This document shows positions 55,880 through 64,000 of a stretch of DNA of 64,000 nucleotides, piece after piece. Positions within the stretch are counted from its first letter, which is position 1. The number at the start of each line of letters is the position of its first letter. The stretch comes from Marinactinospora thermotolerans DSM 45154. Lineage in GTDB: Bacteria; Actinomycetota; Actinomycetes; Streptosporangiales; Streptosporangiaceae. The notes under the pieces were generated by a model. That model did not search any database. It was given only the letters and a program-made list of their open reading frames with translations, and had not been told where the DNA came from. Made by a program: the position numbers and the translations under genes. The stretch lies in assembly GCF_900167435.1 (NCBI RefSeq), contig NZ_FUWS01000015.1, positions 1 to 64,000 of the forward strand, given 5' to 3'.

Positions 55880-56752
55880 ATGTCCTCCCCGCACGCCCCC
55901 TCCCCGGCTCGGGCGCTGTCCCCCTCCCGGGCCACCGACTTCCTCCAGTGCCCCCTGTTGTTCCGGCTGCGTGTCATCGACCGGGTCCCCGAGCGTCCCA
56001 GCCCCGCCGCGCTGCGCGGCACGTTGGTCCACGCGGTCCTGGAGCGGCTCTTCGAGCTCGCGCCCGACACCCGCACCCCCGACTCCGCGCTGGCGCTGCT
56101 GGAGCCCCAGTGGAACCGGTTGCGCGAGAAGCAGCCCGAGGCCGCGGAGCTGTTCGCCGACGAGGACGAGCTCGCGGCGTGGCTCGACGGGGCGCGCGAG
56201 GCCATCAGGCGCTACTTCTCGATGGAGGACCCGGGGCGGCTGGAGCCACGCGAACGTGAACTGCGCCTGGAGGTGACGCTGGAGTCGGGGCTGCGGCTGC
56301 GCGGTTACGTCGACCGTCTCGATGTCGCGCCGGACGGGCGCATCCGCGTGGTGGACTACAAGACCGGCAAGGCCCCGGCCAAGCCCTACCGCGACAAGGC
56401 CTGGCTCCAGGTCCACTTCTACGCCCTGATGGTCTGGCGCGAGTTCGGCGAGATCCCCACCCGCCTCCAGCTGATGTTCCTGGGAGACGGGGAGTGGCTG
56501 TGGTACGAGCCGACAGAGGCCGACCTGCGTGAGGTCGAGAAGAGGATCACCGACATCTGGTGGCAGATCGAGGAGACCGCCCGCTCCGGGCAGTGGCGGC
56601 CCCGCAAAAGCCCGCTGTGCGGGTGGTGCGACCACCGCGCGCTGTGCCCGGAATTCGGCGGGACCCCGCCCGAGCTCCCCGCCGGCGGGCAGGCGACCGT
56701 CTTCGCGCCGCTGCCACCCGAGACGGCCGTGAGGCCCGACCCGCGCGCGTGA
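55880..56752 (+). CDS. RecB-like PD-(D/E)XK nuclease with Fe-S cysteines
   Basis: 290 residues of the PDDEXK_1 type. The active site is visible as LRGYVDRLDVAPDG then IRVVDYKTGKAP, with an upstream LRGTLVHAVLERLF. Four cysteines (QCPLLF at about 22 and CGWCDHRALC near 253-262) form the pattern of an AddB/Cas4-type iron-sulfur cluster. It resembles Rv2119 of M. tuberculosis, also near mpa and trmI. A role in DNA repair is inferred. It is followed closely by the response regulator. Confidence 0.85.
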   Translation: MSSPHAPSPARALSPSRATDFLQCPLLFRLRVIDRVPERPSPAALRGTLVHAVLERLFELAPDTRTPDSALALLEPQWNRLREKQPEAAELFADEDELAAWLDGAREAIRRYFSMEDPGRLEPRERELRLEVTLESGLRLRGYVDRLDVAPDGRIRVVDYKTGKAPAKPYRDKAWLQVHFYALMVWREFGEIPTRLQLMFLGDGEWLWYEPTEADLREVEKRITDIWWQIEETARSGQWRPRKSPLCGWCDHRALCPEFGGTPPELPAGGQATVFAPLPPETAVRPDPRA

Positions 56753-56799
56753 ACGGTTCCGGGGCCGCGCGGCGGCCCCGGATGGGGGACAATCCCCTC

Positions 56800-57480
56800 A
56801 TGCCCATCAGCGTCCTGCTCGTCGACGACCAGCCCCTGCTGCGCACCGGTTTCCGGATGATCCTGGAGGGGCAGCCGGAGATCTCGGTGGTCGGGGAGGC
56901 CTCCGACGGTTACGGCGCGCTGGCCTCGGCCAGGCGTCTGCTGCCCGATGTGGTGCTGATGGACATCCGCATGCCCGGCAGGGACGGGATCGCGGCGACC
57001 CGGGACATCCTGGACTGGGCGAAAGAAGCCGGGCAGCGGGTCCGGGTCCTCGTGCTGACGACCTTCGACCTGGACGAGTACGTGGTCGAGGCGCTGCGCG
57101 CGGGCGCCAGCGGGTTCCTGCTCAAGGACGTGCCTCCCGACGAGCTGGTCACCGCGATCCGGGTGGTGGCCGAGGGGGCCGCGATCGTCGCCCCGACCGT
57201 GACCCGGCGGCTGCTGGACCGCTTCGCCGCGCGCCTTCCCTCCGCGCGGCCGGCGCCCGCCCCGGCCGTCGACCGGCTGACCGAACGCGAGCGCGAGGTC
57301 CTGCGCCTGCTGGCGCGCGGCCTGTCCAACGCCGAGATCGCCGAGCGCCTGTTCGTCAGCGAGACCACGGTCAAGACGCACGTGGGCAACGTGTTGACGA
57401 AGTTGGGGCTGCGCGACCGGGTCCAGGCCGTCGTCCACGCCTATGAGACCGGTGTGGTGCGTCCCGGCGAGGACGACTAG
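56800..57480 (+). CDS. NarL/FixJ-family response regulator (orphan)
   Basis: 226 residues. The receiver domain has the acidic pair LLVDDQ, the phosphoacceptor Asp in DVVLMDIRMPGRDG, Thr in VLTTFD and Lys in FLLKDV. The LuxR-type HTH reads LTEREREVLRLLARGLSNA then EIAERLFVSETTVKTHVGN. No histidine kinase is adjacent, so it is an orphan here. The ATG at 56800 follows GGGGGAC; another six codons earlier is possible. Confidence 0.92.
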   Translation: MPISVLLVDDQPLLRTGFRMILEGQPEISVVGEASDGYGALASARRLLPDVVLMDIRMPGRDGIAATRDILDWAKEAGQRVRVLVLTTFDLDEYVVEALRAGASGFLLKDVPPDELVTAIRVVAEGAAIVAPTVTRRLLDRFAARLPSARPAPAPAVDRLTEREREVLRLLARGLSNAEIAERLFVSETTVKTHVGNVLTKLGLRDRVQAVVHAYETGVVRPGEDD

Positions 57481-57733
57481 CCCCGCGCGGTCGCGCCCCT
57501 CGGGTTCGGCGCCCCGGTGACACACCTCACCCGGACCGGCGTCCTCGCGCGCCAACCCCTGCGGCGAGGCGGACGTCCCACGGATGGCCGCCCGCGACGC
57601 GACCGCCCGGCACCGCTTTCCTATGGTGCCGTGGCGACACCGCCGGATCGGGTAGAGCCGTCCCATGACCCGACACCAGGACCCTGGTTCCTGACGGGTC
57701 CCCTCATGCCCGAGGAGGTATCGAAACCCACCG

Positions 57734-59161
57734 ATGGCGCAGCGACCAGAACGGCACGACCCGCCGAACGAAGAGAACCCACTGAGCCGGCTCCGGGACT
57801 GGCGAGCCGCCCGGGAGTCCGAGATCCACGCCGAGGGCCTCGACGACGACGTCGTGGAGCTTCCCGACCCACGCGCGATCGATCTCGTGTTGCGCGTCGG
57901 CGAACTCCTCCTCGCCAGCGGGGAGGGCACCGAGGCCGTGAGCGAGTCGATGCTCAGCCTGTCGGTGGCCTTCGAGCTGCCCCGCAGCGAGGTGTCGGTG
58001 ACGTTCACCGCCATCACCCTGTCCTGCCACCCCGGGGGCGACCACCCCCCGATCACCGGCGAGCGCGTGGTGCGCCGGCGCACGCTCGACTACTTCCGGG
58101 TGGGCGAGCTGCACGCGCTGGTCCAAGACGCCGCGCTGGGACAGGTGGAGCTGGAGGAGGCGATCGCGCGGTTGCGCGCGATCAAACGGGCCCGGCCTCC
58201 CTACCCCAACTGGCTGCTGGTGTGCGGTTTCGGGCTGATCGCCTCCAGCGCGAGTCTGATGGTCGGCGGGCAGTTCATCGTCGCCACCGCGGCGTTCCTC
58301 GCGACGGTGCTGGGCGACCGCGCCTCGGTGATCCTGGCCAAACGCGGTGTGGCCGAGTTCTACCAGATGGCCGCGGCCGCGGTGATCGCCTCCAGCATGG
58401 GGGCGGCGCTGCTGTGGGTGAGCTCGGAGCTGGACCTCGGCCTCCAGGCCGGCGCGGTCATCACCGGCAACATCATGGCGCTGCTGCCGGGACGCCCGCT
58501 GGTGACGAGCCTGCAGGACGGGATCAGCGGCAGTTACGTCTCCTCCGTGGCGCGGCTGCTCGAGGTCTTCTTCACCCTGGGCGCGATCGTGTCGGGGGTG
58601 GGCGCGGTCGCCTACACCGCGGTCCGCCTGGGGGTGGACGTCAACCTGGAGAACCTGCCCTCCGCGGGCACCTCCCTGGACGCGGCGGTGCTCGTGGGGG
58701 CCGCCGGGATCGCGATCGCCTTCGCGGTCTCGCTGGCCGTGCCCTGGCGCATGCTGCCGGCGATCGGGGCGCTGGGGGTGCTGATCTGGGTGATCTACGT
58801 GGGCCTGCGCACGCTGCTGGAGGTCCCCCCGATCGTGGGGACCGGCGCCGGGGCCGTGGTGGTGGGCGTCATCGCGCACTGGCTGGCGCGGCGCACCCAA
58901 CGGCCGGTGCTGCCCTACATCATCCCCTCCATCGCGCCGTTGCTGCCCGGCAGCATCCTGTACCGGGGGCTGCTGGAGATCAGCCTCAACGACGCGGTGG
59001 CGGGGCTGCTCAGCCTCTCGGAGGCGGTCGCGATCGGGCTGGCCCTGGGGGCCGGGGTGAACCTGGGCGGCGAGCTGGTGCGCGCCTTCCAGCGGGGTGG
59101 CCTGGCCGGGGCCGGCCGGCTGGGGCGTCCGGCCGCCCGGCGGACCCGCGGCGGCTACTGA
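57734..59161 (+). CDS. Threonine/serine exporter family protein (ThrE)
   Basis: 475 residues. The N-terminal ThrE_1 domain (DLVLRVGELLLASGEGTEAV, SVTFTAITLSCHPG) is followed by about ten helices, including the ThrE_2 part (LPYIIPSIAPLLPGSILYR, SEAVAIGLALGAG). Fusion of both parts is the actinobacterial form, as in Corynebacterium ThrE, which exports L-threonine and L-serine. The charged C-terminus is arginine- and glycine-rich. Substrate is inferred. GAGGAGG lies about 24 bases before the ATG. Confidence 0.88.
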   Translation: MAQRPERHDPPNEENPLSRLRDWRAARESEIHAEGLDDDVVELPDPRAIDLVLRVGELLLASGEGTEAVSESMLSLSVAFELPRSEVSVTFTAITLSCHPGGDHPPITGERVVRRRTLDYFRVGELHALVQDAALGQVELEEAIARLRAIKRARPPYPNWLLVCGFGLIASSASLMVGGQFIVATAAFLATVLGDRASVILAKRGVAEFYQMAAAAVIASSMGAALLWVSSELDLGLQAGAVITGNIMALLPGRPLVTSLQDGISGSYVSSVARLLEVFFTLGAIVSGVGAVAYTAVRLGVDVNLENLPSAGTSLDAAVLVGAAGIAIAFAVSLAVPWRMLPAIGALGVLIWVIYVGLRTLLEVPPIVGTGAGAVVVGVIAHWLARRTQRPVLPYIIPSIAPLLPGSILYRGLLEISLNDAVAGLLSLSEAVAIGLALGAGVNLGGELVRAFQRGGLAGAGRLGRPAARRTRGGY

Positions 59162-59172
59162 CCGGCCCGGGC

Positions 59173-59214
59173 ACACGTCGGCCCCTCGCCCGTGCGGGCG
59201 AGGGGCCGACGTGT
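59173..59214. terminator. Bidirectional terminator hairpin (thrE / dppDF)
   Basis: A near-perfect stem of 18-20 bp (ACACGTCGGCCCCTCGCC with its complement) with a tiny loop between convergent genes. Confidence 0.88.
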
Positions 59215-59230
59215 CGGGAAGCCCTCGGTG

Positions 59231-61051
59231 TCAGGCCGCCGTGCCCTCGGAGGCCGCAGCCTTCTTGGCCTCGGCGCGCAGCCGGGCGCGCTCGGCGCGG
59301 TGGGCCTTGGCCTCGTCGGGGTCGAGGACGGGGGCCGCCGCGAGCAGCTGACGGGTGTACTCGTGCTGCGGGTCCTCGTAGACGGAGTCGCCGTCGCTCA
59401 TCTCCACGACCCGGCCCTTGCGCATGACCGCGACCCGGTCGCTGACCTGGCGGACCACCGCGAGGTCGTGGGCGACGAAGATGAGCGTCAGGTTGAAGTC
59501 GTCCTGGAGCTCCGAGAGCAGGCGCAGCACCTGGTCCTGGGTGGAGACGTCCAGCGCCGAGACGGGCTCGTCACAGATCACCAGCTTGGGCTGGAGGATC
59601 AGCGCGCGGGCGATCGCGATGCGCTGGCGCTGGCCGCCGGAGAAGGCGTGCGGGAACCGGTTGTAGTGCGAGGGCTCCAGGCCGACGCGCTCCAGCAGCT
59701 CCTGGACCTTCTTCTTGATGAGCTTGCCGTCCTTCTCGCCCTGCACCTTCAGCGCGGTGCCGATGCTGTCGCCGATCGTCAGACGCGGGTTCAGCGACGA
59801 GTAGGGGTTCTGGAAGATCATCTGGATGTCGCGGCGCAGCGGGCGCAGCTGCCGCTCCGGCAGCTTGGTGATGTCGCGTCCCTCGAACAGGATCCTGCCC
59901 TCGGTCGGCTGGAGCAGCCGCATGATCATCCGCGACAGGGTGCTCTTACCCGAACCGGACTCGCCGACGATGCCCAGCGTCTCACCGCGGTACAGCTCGA
60001 AGGAGACGTCGTCGACCGCGTAGAAGTCGCTGGCCTTGCCGAACATGCCGCCACGCACCTTGAAACGCTGGCGGACGTTCTCGACCTTGAGCAGCGGCTC
60101 GCCGGGGGTGGTGGACTCCTGCTTCTCCGGCCGGACGCTGGCGCCGGTGGGCTGCGGGGCCGCCGCGGAGCCGCCCTCGCGAGCGGCGCGGTCGGCCCGG
60201 ATCTCGGCCCGGCGCTGGGCGCGGGAGACCTCGACCCGCGGGACGGCCGCGAGCAGCGCCTGGGTGTAGGGGTGCTCCGGCTCGCTGAGCACGGTGCGCA
60301 CGTCGCCGCGCTCGACCGCCTTGCCCTTCTTCATGACCAGGACCTCGTCGACGGACCCGGCGACGACCGCGAGGTCGTGACTGACCAGGATCAGCGCCAT
60401 ACCGAGGTCTTGACGCAGGTCCTCCAGCAGGTCGAGGATCTGGGCCTGCACCGTCACGTCCAGCGCCGTGGTGGGCTCGTCGGCCAGCAGCACCTTGGGC
60501 TCGCAGACCAGTCCCATCGCGATGAGGACGCGCTGGCGCATACCGCCGGAGAACTCGTGCGGGTAGGAGTTGATGCGCTTGGCCGGGTCGGGGATGCCGA
60601 CGCGCTCCAGCGCCTCGACGGCCCGGGCGCGCGCCTCCGCGGTCGAGGCGGAGGGGCGGTGGGTGCGGTAGGCCTCGATGAGCTGGTTGCCGATCGTGTA
60701 CTGGGGGTGCAGCGACGACATCGGGTCCTGGAAGACCATCGCGATGTCGTTGCCGCGCAGTTCACGGATGCGGGCGTCGGAGGCGCTGACGATGTCGGTG
60801 CCGGCCACGGAGATCTCTCCGGTGATGCGGGCCTTGGTGCCACGGTGCAGGCCCATCAGGGCCAGCGACGTCGCGCTCTTGCCGGAGCCGGACTCGCCGA
60901 CGATTCCCAGCGCCCCGCCGGGCGCCACCTCGAAGGACAGCCCGTCGACGGCGTGGACGTCACCGTCCATCGTCGGGAAGGTGATCTTGAGGTCACGGAC
61001 GCGGACCACCGGCTCGGTGGTCGGTTCGGCGCTGTGTCCGGTTGGGGTCAT
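59231..61051 (-). CDS. Oligopeptide ABC transporter, fused double ATPase (DppD-DppF)
   Basis: 606 residues with two full ABC domains. Each has Walker A GESGSGKS, Q-loop MVFQDPMSSLHPQY / MIFQNPYSSLNPR, signature SGGMRQR / SGGQRQR, Walker B and an oligopeptide-specific C-terminal segment (HPYTQALLAAVP / HEYTRQLLAAAP). They power peptide or nickel-type import with DppB and DppC. The ATG at 61051 has AAGGAAGA upstream. The gene follows dppB with a 112-base gap where dppC would be expected. Confidence 0.93.
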   Translation of the reverse strand: MTPTGHSAEPTTEPVVRVRDLKITFPTMDGDVHAVDGLSFEVAPGGALGIVGESGSGKSATSLALMGLHRGTKARITGEISVAGTDIVSASDARIRELRGNDIAMVFQDPMSSLHPQYTIGNQLIEAYRTHRPSASTAEARARAVEALERVGIPDPAKRINSYPHEFSGGMRQRVLIAMGLVCEPKVLLADEPTTALDVTVQAQILDLLEDLRQDLGMALILVSHDLAVVAGSVDEVLVMKKGKAVERGDVRTVLSEPEHPYTQALLAAVPRVEVSRAQRRAEIRADRAAREGGSAAAPQPTGASVRPEKQESTTPGEPLLKVENVRQRFKVRGGMFGKASDFYAVDDVSFELYRGETLGIVGESGSGKSTLSRMIMRLLQPTEGRILFEGRDITKLPERQLRPLRRDIQMIFQNPYSSLNPRLTIGDSIGTALKVQGEKDGKLIKKKVQELLERVGLEPSHYNRFPHAFSGGQRQRIAIARALILQPKLVICDEPVSALDVSTQDQVLRLLSELQDDFNLTLIFVAHDLAVVRQVSDRVAVMRKGRVVEMSDGDSVYEDPQHEYTRQLLAAAPVLDPDEAKAHRAERARLRAEAKKAAASEGTAA

Positions 61052-61163
61052 TGCCGGTCTTCCTTCGGCTCGAAGGCCCCGGACGCAAAGGCGGGGCACA
61101 CAGAGAGATGGTCGTCGTCGGGTACTGGCCGGCCCCACCGTCCTACGGGGGGGCCGGGCGCCG

Positions 61164-62177
61164 TCAGCCGGAGACTCTGACCCTGGGGTCCACCCAGGCG
61201 TAGAGCAGGTCGACGATGAGGTTGCAGATGACCACGAAGAACGCACCGAACAGGGTGACGCCCAGGATCACGGGAAGGTCGCTCTGCACGATGGCCTGGA
61301 CCGCGTAGCGGCCGATGCCGTTGAGCGAGTAGACCTGCTCGGTCAGCACGGCGCCGCCGAGGACCAGACCGATGTCCAGACCGAAGATCGTGACGATCGG
61401 GGTGAGGGTGGGGCGCAGGCCGTGCTTGAACACCACGGTGCGCTCCTTGAGCCCCTTGGCGCGGGCCGTGCGGATGTAGTCCTCCCCCATGGTCTCCAGC
61501 ATGCCCGCGCGGGTCTGCCGGGCGTACTGGGCGGCCTGGAGGAAGGCGAGGGTCAGCCACGGCAGGATCATGCCGGTGGCCCAGGCCAGCGGGTTCTCGG
61601 TGATCGGGGTGTAGCCCGGGCTGGGGAAGATCCCCCAGGCGTGGACCAGGAAGGCCAGGGCGAGCAGACCGGTGAAGAAGACCGGCATGGACACGCCGGC
61701 CAGGGCGACGCCCATGGACAGGCGGTCGAAGATGCTGCCCTTCTTGATGGCGGAGATGATACCGACGGTCACACCACCGACCAGCCAGATGACGCCGGCG
61801 CCCAGGCCCAGGGTGAGGGTCACCGGAAGCCGGTTGATGATCTCCGGGAAGACCTCTTGGTAGGTCTGGAAGGAGTAGCCGAAGCACGGCGCGGAGCACT
61901 GCACGATGTCGCGGCCGAACTGGTATTCGGCGCCGACGAAGATGCCCTTGATGAACTCCCAGAACTGCAGCGCGATCGGCTGGTCCAGGTTGAGCCGGTC
62001 GATGGTGGCCTGGATGGCCTCGGGAGTGGGGGCCTTGCCGACGTACATCGTGGCGAGCTGCTCGGTGGTCTGCCCGGCCAGCCGCGGCACGACGTAGAAG
62101 ATCACGAACGTCACCATGGTGACGATCGCAAGCAGCAGGACGCCGGCGCCCAAACGACGGAGAATGTAAGTGAGCAA
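61164..62177 (-). CDS. Oligopeptide ABC transporter permease DppB type
   Basis: 337 residues, six helices. The N-terminus LTYILRRLGAGVLLLAIVTM and the EAA-like loop (ARAKGLKERTVVFKHGLRP) define the DppB/OppB type. An extra loop near residues 80-125 (VQCSAPCFGYSFQTYQEVF) is extracytoplasmic as in many actinobacterial members. The start is TTG at 62177. A second permease (DppC) is needed for a heterodimer but is not in the window. Confidence 0.93.
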   Translation of the reverse strand: MLTYILRRLGAGVLLLAIVTMVTFVIFYVVPRLAGQTTEQLATMYVGKAPTPEAIQATIDRLNLDQPIALQFWEFIKGIFVGAEYQFGRDIVQCSAPCFGYSFQTYQEVFPEIINRLPVTLTLGLGAGVIWLVGGVTVGIISAIKKGSIFDRLSMGVALAGVSMPVFFTGLLALAFLVHAWGIFPSPGYTPITENPLAWATGMILPWLTLAFLQAAQYARQTRAGMLETMGEDYIRTARAKGLKERTVVFKHGLRPTLTPIVTIFGLDIGLVLGGAVLTEQVYSLNGIGRYAVQAIVQSDLPVILGVTLFGAFFVVICNLIVDLLYAWVDPRVRVSG

Positions 62178-62180
62178 CGT

Positions 62181-62201
62181 GGCCGGCCGCGAAGGCCGGC
62201 C
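62181..62201 (-). promoter_or_regulatory. Intercistronic hairpin between binding protein and permease
   Basis: GGCCGGCC-GCGAA-GGCCGGCC forms an 8-bp stem in the 98-base gap, just before the dppB start. Hairpins here commonly protect the abundant binding-protein mRNA or reduce permease expression. Confidence 0.55.
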
Positions 62202-62275
62202 GAGCCCTTGTGGGACCCGGCCGCCCCCGCGGCCTTCACCTGCCTTCTAACTGGTCGAAGGTGCGGGTGTCGGAC

Positions 62276-64000
62276 TTACTGTTCGGTGTTCGCGACGCCG
62301 AGGGCCATGTAGTCGTACATGGCGTAACCGGCGTGGAAGTAGACGTTGGTGAGGTTCTCAGGCCGGTACAACACCGACTTCTCGAACACCGCGGGCAGGA
62401 TCGAAGCGCTCTCCATGACCAGACGGTCGATCTCGCTGTAGATCTGCGCCTGCTCCTCGGGGTCGGTCGTCTTGGTGACGTCGTCCAGGAGCTTGTTGAT
62501 CTCCGGGTCGTCCAGCTCGGAGATGTTGGAGTTGCCGGCGTCCTTGATGTTGTCGCCGTCGACGATGTAGCTCAGGAAGCCGTAGCCGGTCGGCCAGTCG
62601 GGGATCCAGCCGTAGATGTTGAGGCCGAGCTCGTTCTCGTGGACGAAGTCCGGCGAGCCCGCCTGGGTGTTGGTGAAGGTGTCCGAGGGGTACTGCTTGA
62701 TGTTCACCTTGATGCCGACGTTCTGCAGGCTCGCCTGGAGCGCCTCGGCAGCGGCGACCTCGGTGGGACGGTCGGCCCGGACGCCGAGGTTGGTGCTGAA
62801 GCCGTCGGGCTCGCCGCACTCCTCCAGCTTCTCCTTGGCCTTGGCCGCGTCACCCTTGTTGCCCTCGGAGGGGTACAGGTCGATCTCGGGGTCGTGCCCG
62901 GCGATCGCCGGCGGGATGACCTGGGTCGGGATCGAGCCGCCGACCTCGCCGCCCCAGGCGCGCTGGAGCGCGTCGTGGTCGGCCGCGTACATGATCGCCT
63001 GGCGGCAGGCCACGTCGTCCAGGGGCTCGACGACGTTGTTGATGGCGATGTAGCGCACGGCGCCGGTCTCGGGGTTGTCGATGAAGGGCTTCTGGGCCTC
63101 GTCGGTGAGCACCTGGCCCTTCATCGCCGGGCCCAGGCCGGTGCCGCCCAGGTCGACGTCGAGCTGGCCGTTGACCAGACGCTGGTCGATCTCGTTCTGG
63201 TCGACGCTCTCCTCGACCGTGATCCGGTCCGGCAGCGCCTTGCGGATCGGGTCGGTCTCGGGGTCCCACTGGTCGTTGCGGACCAGGGTCAGGCCCTTGC
63301 CCGGGCTGTAGTCGCTCTCGAACTTGTAGGGACCGGAGGAGACCACCCGGGTCTGGTACTGCTCACCGCGGTCGGCCTCGGCCGGGACCGGGGCGCTCTG
63401 CGGCTGGACCAGGACGTAGGGGAAGTCGGCGAACGGCTCCTTGAGGTGGAAGATCAGAGTCGTGTCGTCGGGGGTCTCGATGCCGTTGAAGCCGGCCAGC
63501 GGGTCGCCGTCGTTGGCGTAGGGGCCCGCGTAGTCGTCGCTGTCGGCGAGGAGGGAGGCGAAGTACTTGGGACCGTTGGGCAGGGCCTGGTCGCCGAAGT
63601 TGCTGCGCGCGATCGCGTACTTGATGTCCTCGGCGACGATCGGCGAGCCGTCCTCGTACTTCAGGCCCTCGCGCAGCTTGACCGTCCACGTCAGACCGTC
63701 GTCGCTGACCTCGGGGTACTCCGCGGCGAGGTCGGGGACCGCCTCGGTGGACGCGGCGCCCGGCTCCGGGTTGTAGGTCATGAGGGTGCGCGCGTAGTAG
63801 CGGCTGAAGTTCCACATGTACCCGTAGTAGGTGTTGCCCGGGTCCATGCTCTCGACGTTGGAGCTCATCGCATAGCGCAGCGTGCCGCCCTTGGCATCGG
63901 AGGCGTTGACGATCTCCGTGCTGCCCTGGTCGTAGCTGCCGCTGGCCTCGCCGCCGCCGCTCTCGTTACCGCCGCAGGCGGTCAGCAGCAGGGACGCCGC
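62276..64000 (-). CDS. Oligopeptide-binding lipoprotein, 5' end beyond window
   Basis: 574 codons are visible and the frame remains open to the right edge. Its first residues, AASLLLTACGGNESGGG, include the lipobox LTAC, so only a few signal-peptide codons are missing. The first in-frame ATG at 63868 would wrongly omit the lipobox. SBP_bac_5 features follow: VESMDPGNTYYGYMWNF, WTVKLREGLKYEDGSPI, YAIARSNFG, ACRQAIMYAADHDALQ. It delivers peptides to the dpp permease. Confidence 0.93.
   Translation of the reverse strand, partial: AASLLLTACGGNESGGGEASGSYDQGSTEIVNASDAKGGTLRYAMSSNVESMDPGNTYYGYMWNFSRYYARTLMTYNPEPGAASTEAVPDLAAEYPEVSDDGLTWTVKLREGLKYEDGSPIVAEDIKYAIARSNFGDQALPNGPKYFASLLADSDDYAGPYANDGDPLAGFNGIETPDDTTLIFHLKEPFADFPYVLVQPQSAPVPAEADRGEQYQTRVVSSGPYKFESDYSPGKGLTLVRNDQWDPETDPIRKALPDRITVEESVDQNEIDQRLVNGQLDVDLGGTGLGPAMKGQVLTDEAQKPFIDNPETGAVRYIAINNVVEPLDDVACRQAIMYAADHDALQRAWGGEVGGSIPTQVIPPAIAGHDPEIDLYPSEGNKGDAAKAKEKLEECGEPDGFSTNLGVRADRPTEVAAAEALQASLQNVGIKVNIKQYPSDTFTNTQAGSPDFVHENELGLNIYGWIPDWPTGYGFLSYIVDGDNIKDAGNSNISELDDPEINKLLDDVTKTTDPEEQAQIYSEIDRLVMESASILPAVFEKSVLYRPENLTNVYFHAGYAMYDYMALGVANTEQ

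Noticed and set aside
54170-56635. 821-codon open frame on the - strand covering the SLOG, M50 and RecB-like genes
   Set aside because: It crosses three convincing genes, and no part matches a family.
63868-64000. Starting the oligopeptide-binding protein at the ATG 63868
   Set aside because: The same frame continues upstream with a clear lipobox to the window edge, so that ATG is internal.
1-64000. CRISPR arrays, rRNA genes, complete tRNA genes and insertion sequences
   Set aside because: I saw no regularly spaced repeats, no rRNA-like or complete tRNA sequence, and no transposase or integrase in any frame.

Overview
The window is high-GC actinobacterial DNA. It carries the Pup-proteasome system (pafA, prcA, prcB, pup, dop, mpa), RbpA, a Tat pair beside a fused PafBC, a HelY-type helicase, PimB and MsiK. 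This set, together with DUF397, DUF3866 and XRE-TPR genes, points to a filamentous actinomycete, most likely Nocardiopsaceae (Nocardiopsis or a relative). That placement is inference from gene content, not a measured similarity.

Layout. 0.4-2.7 kb: a divergent arsenic-type pair (flavin monooxygenase; ArsR-GNAT fusion) around an operator-like repeat. 3-10.7 kb: an APC permease, a P450 with an atypical K-helix, rbpA under a textbook SigR promoter, a HAD phosphatase, FxsA and Lnt. 11.6-20.5 kb: MsiK, an acyl-CoA dehydrogenase, PimB, and an alpha-glucoside import operon (binding protein and two permeases) divergent from a GH13 glucosidase, with two copies of a LacI-type operator between them. MsiK is the likely ATPase for this importer. 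20.6-36 kb: the conserved helY-(DUF397)-tatC-tatA-pafBC and FKBP-pafA-prcA-prcB-pup-dop block.

36.2-48.1 kb is an accessory island lying between dop and mpa, genes that usually sit close together. It contains a three-repeat lectin-like gene and a broken phage packaging module (small and large terminase, portal, MuF-like protein, HNH endonuclease). It also holds an intact two-subunit SMR efflux pair with a divergent TetR, a cluster of small secreted or membrane genes with lower GC, a NUDIX hydrolase, and fragments of RsbW-like and TrmO-like genes. Most lesions are single-base net deletions, and all three in-frame stops found are TGA where a tryptophan is expected. No integrase is visible. A 30-bp exact direct repeat flanks the left 2.7 kb of the island.

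48.3-64 kb returns to intact chromosome: mpa, trmI, ppgK, an XRE-TPR regulator with a SLOG protein, a site-2 protease, a RecB-like nuclease, an orphan NarL-type regulator, a ThrE exporter, and an oligopeptide ABC operon cut by the right edge and lacking a visible DppC gene. Convergent gene pairs are commonly separated by long perfect hairpins that probably act as bidirectional terminators.
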